From Ambrosia x helenae (Eukaryota; Streptophyta; Magnoliopsida; Asterales; Asteraceae), in the NCBI GenBank assembly GCA_030844895.1, contig CM061233.1, forward strand, positions 60,971,468-61,035,467: 64,000 nt of DNA, read 5' to 3'. The notes beneath the pieces are model-generated. The model was not told the origin of the DNA. It was given only the letters and a program-made list of their open reading frames with translations, and made no database searches. Positions 56,599 to 64,000 of this stretch are shown here, piece after piece; the stretch's first letter is position 1; each line of letters opens with the position of its first letter. Position numbers and translations under genes: made by a program.

Positions 56599-57408
56599 GT
56601 GATTACGCGTAATTGCATGACATTATAGGTGATTACGCGTAATTGCATGAAATTATAGGTGATTACGCGTAATTGCATGACATTATAGGTGATTACGTGT
56701 AATTAGGGGTGTAAACGAGCCGAGCCGAGCCCGAGCCTGACTGGGCTCGGCTCGGGCTCGTTAAGGTTTTGTGAAGCTCGAGCTTGAGCTCGGCTCGGTT
56801 CGAGCCTACAATCTTGAGCTCGAGCTCGGCTCGCTAGCAAAATCCAAAGCTCGAGCTCGGCTCGGCTCGGCTCGAGGTGATTTGAGAATCTCAAACGAGC
56901 TCAAAAGCTCGGCTCGAGCTCGCAAAAGCTCGGCTATAACTTAGGCTCGCGAGCCCAATCGTTAAGGCTATAACTTAGGCTCGGCTGTAACTTAGGCTCG
57001 GGCTCGGGTTCGGGCTCTAGCTCGTTAAGGCTCGATTAGGCTCGCGAGCCCAATCGAGCTTTGTATCTAGGGCTCGAGCTCGGGCTCGATAACTAAACGA
57101 GCCATATTTCAGGCTCGGGCTCGGGCTCGTTAAGGCTCGGCTCATTCGAGCTTTTTACCGAGCCGATCCCGAGCCGCTACGTGTCATTTACACCCCTATG
57201 TGTAATTGCATGACATTATAGGTGATTACGCGTAATTGCATGACATTATAGGTGATTACGCGTAATTGCATGACATTATAGGTGATTACGCGTAATTGCA
57301 TGACATTATAGGTGATTACGCGTAATTGCATGACATTATAGGTGATTACGTGTAATTGCATGCTGATAGGGGGTGATTACGCGTAATTGCATGCTGATAG
57401 GGGGTGAT
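56599..57408 (+). repeat. 30-bp minisatellite in the gypsy LTR, split by a MITE
   Basis: Ten copies of GTGATTACGCGTAATTGCAT plus GACATTATAG: four starting at 56599, 56629, 56659 and 56689, the last split by the hAT MITE, and six more from 57229. Each unit contains the palindrome ATTACGCGTAAT. The last two units end in CTGATAGGG. Confidence 0.9.
56704..57198. mobile_element. hAT-type MITE rich in GGCTCGAGCTCG
   Basis: Ends TAGGGGTGTAAA / TTTACACCCCTA with flanks CGTGTAAT and TGTGTAAT (7 of 8 bases). It inserted into one unit of the 30-bp array. Same family style as 51507-52314. Confidence 0.85.
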
Positions 57409-58013
57409 TGGCCTAATCACCAGACAAACAGGCGATTAGGAAGAAATTATGGGCGATTAGAGCCCTAATCGCCAGTAGTACAGGCGATTAGGCTCCTAAT
57501 CGCCTGATCTGTTCTAGTAATCGCCTGATGTGTGTTGCACGAGTAAAAACACCTATAAATACAACCCTTGACTCCCCAAACACCATTTGTACAACCCTAA
57601 CAGATCCCAAACCTCCCACATACCTCAAAACAACTCTGGAACTTGTTTTGCTTCAAAACTCACCATTTCCAAGCTTACACACGTTTCTTTGATAAAATCC
57701 AAGGTGTGTTATTCATCCCAAACCTTTTTAATGTTATTGTTTTGGTTCCCAAAAGTCCAGACCTTGTTTTGCTAAGTATGTGTCTTTAAAAACCTTTGAA
57801 ATGAGTTCTAAAAACAAGTCTACACCATAATGCTTGCTATATGTGAATTATTTATGCATATGATGATTTTTGGTGGTTAGAACATGAATGTTTCCATGAA
57901 ATTGATGTACTTTTGATGTGTAGGACTTATTAGGATGATTATCTAAGGATTTGAGCTATTGTTATAGTGTTTTGATGAAAGTATGCATTTTGACCCATTT
58001 GGATGATTCTTGA

Positions 58014-58369
58014 TGTAAGTCCAAGATCTTCTCTACCGGGTATCAAACAAACAATCGAGTGCGGAAAACAAGATTGAATGTGAAGAACAAAAGATTAAAA
58101 CGATGAATATGATTATATTGCTGCTTCACCTTGCACACAATCTTTAGGATTGTCTGGTACAAGGTGGTTTTTCTAGAGTTACAAATGTGAGGATTATGAA
58201 AGTCTAATGAATGTGTAACCCTAAAATGAACATAAACAAAACATTATATAGGGTCCACTAAAGCCTTGGCCCACATGGCCTAACCCAAGCCCATTAAGTA
58301 AACTAAGCCCAATTAACAGAAACAGGCTTAATAAAGACAAGCGTAAACCTACTTAAATATAGTCCAACA
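58014..58369 (-). repeat. Copia-4 3' LTR
   Basis: 356 bp, minus strand TGTTGGACTATA...TTGGACTTACA, with TATATAA in the middle (about 58244-58250). It is preceded on the minus strand by the PPT CCTAGGGGGATAT (58370-58382). Confidence 0.83.
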
Positions 58370-58382
58370 ATATCCCCCTAGG

Positions 58383-59972
58383 TTTATGCTGTCTTTATCA
58401 TGGCTTAGTAGGAAGAATCTTCAGATCTTGATCTTCCAATCTTGGGTTCTTTCTTGTTCTCTTGGAGGTAGCTTCACAACTTTAATCATCATCAGCTTTT
58501 GCTTGAACATATTGCTAAAAGAGAACGTGAGAGGAGGATTCTCATAACTCTTTTCTTTGTCAGTCTTCTCTTTCAAGCAACTTTTCAGGTACTCCTTCAC
58601 TTGTACTTTCATTGTCAAAAGATGATTCACTTCAGGTTCTTCTGACTCGGGTACATCTTCTCAGTGTGGTGATTCATGCTTGTCAGCAACTGGAACTCTT
58701 TCATTCTTCATCAACCCCTGTTTCTTGATTTGTATAAATTCTGCAAATTCTCAGAATTTTGTAAGCAAATAATTTATGCAACAGAGGGTCCAGTATACAC
58801 ATGAACACCAAGTACATCAGTGTACTTCCATTTTAAATTCTCAAAACCTGAATTTCCTTCGAGAATCGGTCAAATCCTCAAGAATGGTTAATTTTTTTTT
58901 ATAAAAGAAAACAAACAAATTAAAATAAAAATTCAAACTAATTACAATGCATCTTTTTGGTGAGAATCATGTGCAAGAAGATCATATCAGCTTTGTTAAA
59001 ATGCAACACACCGTTAGTATATTTGTTTTGGTATACTTATTAAAGTGCCAGAAAACAGTCCAAGACGATTACCAGCATCGTTTATCCACTTAAACAAACA
59101 TACACACACGTCTTCAAGTCCTTTGTTGTTCTTATTTTATTAACGTGTGTTAGACCGAAATAACTGTGTGTTCCACATCATGACATACCCCGCGATCAAG
59201 GTATGCACAAAGCTTCTTCATAACAGGTGAGTAAATTGCTGACATCTGTATGTTTACAAGGTCAAGATCATCGGTGATCAGGTCTGCATATATCTGGATG
59301 CAACAGAGAGACCGATGGATTCTCGACCAGGGTTAGGGCAAGTACCAAATGTTTCGGTATGATCGTTGCTTTAGGCTTTTGATTTGTGCCTTTAGCTTGA
59401 ATTCTCTTTGAGAATTTTGGGTTTTGGCATTTCCTTATTGCTCTTTTAAGACGTCCTGACTGTGCCTAGGTCAGCATATATCTAGATGCAGCAGAAGGGC
59501 AGCCAGGACATCCCCAGATGTATCAACAATTTAAAGACCTGAAATCTCAGACTTTGGCAATCTATCAACGCAAGTTTTAAGACCATAAAATCATACGCCG
59601 ATGATGTGTTCCCCACAAGCCACACAGTCCTTTATCTTTAGCATGTTTTGGACTGATTTCGTTGTGCAGTTTGCCTGCCAATACATCATATAATGGAGCT
59701 GCAATCACACTTGATTTAATTTTCTTTTCGATTTTAAGGTGTGACAACTCAACAGCTGATGTACTATCATTTCTTCTTTTTCGCACCACGAAATCTCATT
59801 TTTTAAATTTTCTATTGTTTTTGTATTTTTCTAAGGAGATATATCCCCCTAAATTTGTGCTTAAAATTGAAAATTTAAAGAACAAATTTACAACCTAAAA
59901 CTAAGAAAAATCTTTTTGTGTTTTTCTAAACCATTCTCGAATCAAAGACCAATTACGTTCAGAATAAAAGCA
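58383..59972 (-). other. Copia-4 decayed interior
   Basis: A minus-strand coding remnant at 58421-58630 (MKVQVKEYLKSCLKEKTDKE) is Lys-rich and may be the tail of an extra 3' ORF. The rest to 59972 has no recognised domain. Two blocks sharing CATATATCT(G/A)GATGCA(A/G)CAG, about 59287 and 59466, are repeated. Confidence 0.5.
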
Positions 59973-60167
59973 TCAGGTTTTGAACGTACCTCTTTCGCTG
60001 ATTTTACCTCCATTATCTCCTTTAAAGGAAACATACTCACTGTTTGAAAATTTAAAATAAACGTATAACAGAGAGATGTCACCTGTCATGTGCGTGGAAC
60101 AACCGTTATCAACATACCATGGGTCATCGACAATCCTCCTTGGATGTCCCTGCACTAAGAAAGGAGA
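59973..60167 (-). pseudogene. Copia-4 protease start
   Basis: Minus-strand DDPWYVDNGCSTHMTG is the active-site region of copia protease, but the usual D-S-G reads D-N-G. It is in the same frame as gag, separated by a TAA and a TTTCTTAGTGCAG that looks like a splice acceptor. Copia-1 has an equivalent junction near 15204-15225. After GGKISERG the match ends. Confidence 0.8.
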
Positions 60168-62918
60168 TTAGTTAAACATTGGTACCCAGGCCATCGCGGT
60201 CCTGGGCACTCCTGAAGCATCTATGAAAGACACTTCTCTCAAGCACATGTCCTTTTTCTCATTTGGGATTGGTGGTGCTGCCGCCTTTGCTTTCCAGACT
60301 TGTTTAGGCTTAACAAGCTGTTTTGCTACTTTCGGAGTAGCAGCTTTCGATTTCTGAGGTTGTTCTAATTTCTGTGATTGAACAACCTTCCGCTTGCTCT
60401 TGGCAGCATTCCAATCGCCATCAGACGGTTTAACTTTGGGATTCATGTTCTTCCTTGCCTTAGGTTTATCAACCTTCATTGGCTTGGAGTAGTAGTTATC
60501 CCTAGGCATAACCTTCTGATGTTGTCGATAATATGGCACATAAGGACGACTTGTGCAGTTCCTTGCAATGTGACCGGGTCTTCCACACGTGTAGCATGTC
60601 TGCTTCTTTGCATAAGGAGCAGATCCCGGTCTGTTAGATCCCACTGATGAATGTGAGTGATGGGATCTGTTGGATGATTTGTTTGTAGGCTTCTTAAAGT
60701 TTCTGCTCTGCTTAGAACATCTTGAACACCCGTGTGAACAAGATTGTGCTTGTGATAATGACTGTCCTTGAGCTTTCTGTTTAACTTCAGTAACCTGTTC
60801 AGAAGAGTTAGCACAGGTAGTTTTTCTATGTGGTGGCACATATTTATCGGTCGTGCCATTAACAGATAGCTCAGAAACAGTCTTTTGCACATATGGTATA
60901 GCATTTGCAGACAAATTAGACTGTTTCACACAAACACCTGCATTGTTAGTGCAAACAAGATCATCCCCCTCAACCTTAACCTCTACTTTTACTAAATCTG
61001 CACATGAAGTAGAAGCATCACTAATATTCACACGTTTAAAATCAGGGATTGTTGGCTTTATCACACCTGTGCCAACAGTCATGGATGAGGGATCCGCACA
61101 TTCTTGTTTAGTCTCGACTGACCTTGAGCACACAGATTCTTCAGATTCTGGCACAGTCGAGGGTGTGTCATTTGATTCAGTTAAGCCACTTAATTCAGAA
61201 ACTTGTGGTGGCTCTACTGAATCCCCCGTTGACTTAGCTGCTCTAGAGGACTCACAGCTGGATTCACGTGATTCAACTGATACTGATTTCTCAGATTCAG
61301 TTGTTTTAGGTGATTCACATTTGGAGTCACTTTCAGAAGTTGGTGGGGCAACTGGTTCAACGGTCTTTTCTGAGTCTAGATCAGATTCAGACTCAGGTGC
61401 AGTCATTTTTGAATCATCTGAATGAGGCTCAGAGTTGGTCAGATGATTTTCACCGTCTGCCATTTGCTTTAGACAAAGTTCTCTAATTTGCTTCATGAAA
61501 TCAAACTCATAGTTCGCACTAGAGTTTTGCTGAGTGGTTGAATCAGAAATCTGTTCATTTCCTTTTAAATCTTCATGTTTAGATTCTCTAGACACTCCAA
61601 CGAATTCATCTGATTCAAATGAGGATGGAACCTCATCTTTTCTAACCTCAAAAACTCTGTCCACCTCTTTATTTTTCTCATAATTTAATGTCTCAGTCTG
61701 CTTTGAAACATCTTGAGGCTTAACAAACGTTTTTGAGGGAGCCATCTCTTGTTTAGATTGTTTTTGTTTGGGTTTAGAGATTCTAATTGGGATCGATGCA
61801 GGTTTAGTAATTTCAACTTGATCCCTTGATGGTCGAATGGTTGGCTCTTCTATTGGTGGACCATATCCTTTCAAAGGAAGAGCCAACAGTTCTTCATCTG
61901 ACATAGGAATTGAAGAATAGTTTTCATTGAAAGGTGGAGGAATTTCCACAAATCCAATTCCCTTATTCCTCACGTCCTTTGGTCTGTACCTTAACTGGGT
62001 ATTGATCATTTTTTCAACTTTAGGACTAGAACAATCAATTTTTTTAAAATGAAAATCGGCATTTTCAAATTTAGATTTTAAGTCGATCAATTCCGCGGTT
62101 AAAGTATCAGACAGTCGTTTGAAGTGTAAATATCGACACTTGTGATCACTCACCTCCTGATGCAAACGCTTGATATCGAGTTTTTGTTTTTCGACCATTT
62201 CTTTATAAGAGTTAAATTTCTTTTTAATGTCCCAAGAGGCCATTTTTTTATATTCAAGCTGTTTGAATGCGGAGAGAGTTTCTTCCCTAAAACCCTTAAT
62301 TTTTCGTTTGCACCTTTCAGTGCAACATGATTCAGCTAAAGTTTCGGAAAATACCTCAGATGCGGATGGCACATGGTCATTCTGTTGTGCCATGAAAGCT
62401 TGAGCAGCGTGAGCGGCAGGAGCAACAGATGTGACAGGAGCAGCAGGTGTGACAGAAGCAGCAGGTGTGACAGAAGTGGCAGGAGCAGTAGGAACAGCGG
62501 GAATGACAGAGCAGCTTGAATCTGAATTCGATGATGGAGCAGCAGAATTTGATGAGCATGTTGCAGCAGAGGTGATGTTATCCAATTTTTTGATAAGTGA
62601 TATTAACTCGTCTGGCGTCATTTTGGACCAGTTTGTTTCCGTAATGATCCGATTAACGTTCATAAACCAGCTACATGTTGGCTGATTTGGAATTCTTTTC
62701 AATGCGTCCAAAAGAATCTTGTTGACCCATCGATTTGACACTACGATTTCAGCATTTTTCATGTCAGACAGTAGTTCAGTAAATCTGCTAATAATTGCTC
62801 CCACGGTTTCACCAGGAGTGTAACTGAAACCCTCCAGTCTCTGCTTAAACACCTCACTTTGAGAAGACATTATTAATTCTCTAGACCGTGATCCCCAAAA
62901 ATCTAGACGTTCACACAA
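60168..62918 (-). CDS. Copia-4 Gag, 5' truncated, otherwise open
   Basis: About 916 codons are open on the minus strand to the TAA at 60168. The visible frame begins LCERLDFWGS without an ATG; the first ATG lies a few codons later (MSSQSEVF). It has a gag domain (FTELLSDMKNAE, WSKMTPDELISLIKKL), an Ala/Pro/Thr repeat (VTPAA variants), a coiled-coil-like segment and a long acidic Ser/Glu/Thr region. A CCHC knuckle (CYTCGRPGHIARNC, near 60557-60598) and a basic tail ending AWVPMFN follow. The long Ser-rich extension is typical of Sirevirus Gag. Absence of stops over 2.7 kb suggests recent decay. Confidence 0.85.
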   Translation of the reverse strand: MCERLDFWGSRSRELIMSSQSEVFKQRLEGFSYTPGETVGAIISRFTELLSDMKNAEIVVSNRWVNKILLDALKRIPNQPTCSWFMNVNRIITETNWSKMTPDELISLIKKLDNITSAATCSSNSAAPSSNSDSSCSVIPAVPTAPATSVTPAASVTPAAPVTSVAPAAHAAQAFMAQQNDHVPSASEVFSETLAESCCTERCKRKIKGFREETLSAFKQLEYKKMASWDIKKKFNSYKEMVEKQKLDIKRLHQEVSDHKCRYLHFKRLSDTLTAELIDLKSKFENADFHFKKIDCSSPKVEKMINTQLRYRPKDVRNKGIGFVEIPPPFNENYSSIPMSDEELLALPLKGYGPPIEEPTIRPSRDQVEITKPASIPIRISKPKQKQSKQEMAPSKTFVKPQDVSKQTETLNYEKNKEVDRVFEVRKDEVPSSFESDEFVGVSRESKHEDLKGNEQISDSTTQQNSSANYEFDFMKQIRELCLKQMADGENHLTNSEPHSDDSKMTAPESESDLDSEKTVEPVAPPTSESDSKCESPKTTESEKSVSVESRESSCESSRAAKSTGDSVEPPQVSELSGLTESNDTPSTVPESEESVCSRSVETKQECADPSSMTVGTGVIKPTIPDFKRVNISDASTSCADLVKVEVKVEGDDLVCTNNAGVCVKQSNLSANAIPYVQKTVSELSVNGTTDKYVPPHRKTTCANSSEQVTEVKQKAQGQSLSQAQSCSHGCSRCSKQSRNFKKPTNKSSNRSHHSHSSVGSNRPGSAPYAKKQTCYTCGRPGHIARNCTSRPYVPYYRQHQKVMPRDNYYSKPMKVDKPKARKNMNPKVKPSDGDWNAAKSKRKVVQSQKLEQPQKSKAATPKVAKQLVKPKQVWKAKAAAPPIPNEKKDMCLREVSFIDASGVPRTAMAWVPMFN

Positions 62919-63022
62919 ATTTTAGAGACGAGCACCGGACGTCCAACCGTAGTCAACCGTCAAACCGTATTCAATAAATTCGATCCCCCCAAATTGAGCT
63001 TGTGCACTTCAGATAATACCCC

Positions 63023-63074
<52 letters not shown>
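63023..63074. repeat. (TTA)n microsatellite
   Basis: About 17 uninterrupted trinucleotides. Confidence 0.95.
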
Positions 63075-63399
63075 TGGTGTGTGTCTCGAGGGGAACAAGC
63101 TAAAAAGACTCACAACTTAACTTATTATCCATCTCTCCTTACACATTTACTGCTACTAACCACTTCCCAAGAATTTGAAAAGTCAGCAACAGTGTCCAAG
63201 AAAAATTAGATGCTAAGAGTTTTGTCTTTTACTCTTCATAATTCTTCAATTTCAACACACTCTCTCTTTTTCAATTTACTTTACTTCACCTCCTCTCTCT
63301 AAAATGCTTTCACTTTATTACTACCTCACAATTATATATTTTTTTTTTTTGTTCCACTCTCTCTGATTCACAATACCAAACACATTCAAAACTCTTGAC

Positions 63400-63417
63400 T
63401 CTCTCTCTCTCTCTCTT
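63400..63417. repeat. (CT)n microsatellite
   Basis: Eight to nine CT dinucleotides inside a pyrimidine-rich leader-like stretch. A run of twelve G lies further on at 63587-63598. Confidence 0.9.
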
Positions 63418-64000
63418 AAACTTAACTGTCTAACAATATTCTTTATGTCCAGATCCCTCCTCTTAGAATTTGCGGCTACTCTCCAGAATAATAATCAATC
63501 CTCTCCTTGGATATAATATTCGCAGCTGTGCTCCCTCTATCGCTGCCTCCTTCTGATTTTCTTTCATCTCACTGTTATGTGAAAAAGGGGGGGGGGGGTT
63601 CAGTGGAGCAGGAGGGTTCGGTGAAGTGTTGGTTTGTTCGGATAAAGATGTGTGTTGGTTTTCGGGTGGGGTTCCGAGTAGAGGGTTTTGAATTCGGTTT
63701 TGGTTGTGGTGGGTTTTTCAAGGTGGGTAATGGTCAAGAAAGAATGGTTGTCCGTTTGAGATGATGGCTGAAGGCGTCGGGTCACAGATCGGCTCAAGAT
63801 CCGGGTTGTGTGTATCCTTTCAGCTCTGTATGTCCAGGTTGGATTCCGGTTGGTGTTCTCACGTCGTGTTGGTTTTGTGTTTGGTGGTGGGTTTTTCAAG
63901 GTGTGGGTTTTCCGACGGGTTTTGGTTTGTGACTGTGTCCAAGCTCTGGAGTGTCCGAGCTGAAGACGAGTGTCCGAGTACTAGGAGTGTCCGACCGGAG

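Larger units (their letters stand above)
56221..58013 (+). repeat. Gypsy LTR piece, related to 38632-41441, cut by copia-4
   Basis: Starts TGTGACACCCGAC and follows the same order as the minus strand of the chimera's 3' LTR: AAGTCTACCTTAGCGAGTC, AAGTCTCGAGTCCC, then TGTGACTTATCGGTATGTG, the AATCGCCTGAT region, TATAAATA (57554-57561), TTTCCAAGCTTA and TGACCCATTTG near 57990. It is truncated at 58013 by the copia-4 LTR, and the remainder is not found at the far side of copia-4. No adjoining primer site or PPT is visible. Confidence 0.75.
58014..62924 (-). mobile_element. Copia-4: Sirevirus-type element, 5' truncated and pol-deleted
   Basis: On the minus strand it retains most of gag, the first part of protease, a short Lys-rich 3' coding remnant, PPT and 3' LTR. 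The 5' LTR, primer site and first part of gag are missing: the frame meets a stop at about 62922 and sequence becomes unrelated. Integrase, RT and RNase H are deleted between about 59970 and 58640. Confidence 0.8.
62925..64000. other. Unassigned right end, simple repeats, pyrimidine-rich
   Basis: No ORF is supported. From about 63220 to 63480 the plus strand is rich in CTCTCTC and ACTTCAC, as in plant 5' leaders, then a G/T-rich stretch (GGTTTTGGTTGTGGTGGG) runs to the end. It could be the promoter and leader of a gene beyond the window, but no start can be chosen. TGTCCGAG recurs three times in the last 60 bp. Confidence 0.4.

Noticed and set aside
56599..57408. CRISPR-like array
   Set aside because: The 30-bp units are contiguous with no unique spacers, there are no cas genes and the DNA is plant retrotransposon.
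60853..61425. 190-codon plus ORF
   Set aside because: Antisense shadow of the Ser/Glu-rich part of copia-4 gag.
63507..63899. Candidate gene start near the right edge
   Set aside because: Frames on both strands are low complexity, pass through a G-run and show no domain or splice pattern.

Overview
This is a flowering-plant nuclear genome window made almost entirely of nested transposable elements. Plant features include plant retrotransposon primer sites and PPTs, GT-AG introns, LTR TATA boxes, CACTA/LINE/MITE families, a Cassandra-type LTR carrying 5S rRNA sequence, and a pair of plant carboxylesterase (CXE) gene relics. The style of the elements suggests a eudicot, perhaps an asterid/Asteraceae, but the species cannot be fixed from the sequence. 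I found no bacterial genes, CRISPR array or intact host gene.

Layout. (1) 1-2321: LTR, tRNA-Asp primer site and gag start of an Athila-type gypsy element. (2) About 2322-33952: one old minus-strand CACTA element with a broken Transposase_24-like gene. Inside it sit copia-1 (3868-23100, TSD ACCAC) and a 5'-truncated LINE (24935-33494, 14-bp TSD). Copia-1 holds a non-coding LTR element (5719-13676, TSD GGACA), whose 3' LTR holds a 710-bp composite LTR (11375-12084, TSD GATAT). The LINE is split by young copia-2 (25101-32931, TSD AATAC). Copia-2 has an intact gag and a very long extra reading frame but no pol. (3) 34247-48477: decayed copia-3, with a threefold tandem array of flank plus LTR plus MITE on its left. 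Its leader is split by a minus-strand chimera (38632-43911, TSD AAAGG) with a Cassandra 5S-containing LTR at one end and a large gypsy LTR at the other. (4) 49229-55273: two tandem CXE pseudogenes; the intron of the first contains a MULE-like foldback, which contains an hAT MITE, which contains a palindromic MULE MITE. (5) 56221-58013: a gypsy LTR piece with a 30-bp array and an hAT MITE, cut by minus-strand copia-4 (58014 to about 62924), which keeps gag, a protease start and its 3' LTR. (6) About 62925-64000: simple repeats and unassigned DNA.

The points most worth a second look are the Cassandra/gypsy chimera with matching target duplications, the second TSD-bounded Cassandra/gypsy mosaic, the pol-less copia-2 with a roughly 1,200-codon extra frame, and dense element-specific short-word arrays in the non-coding parts of several unrelated elements. 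All junctions and repeats were read by eye. Family names rest on recognised motifs and layout, not on database searches.
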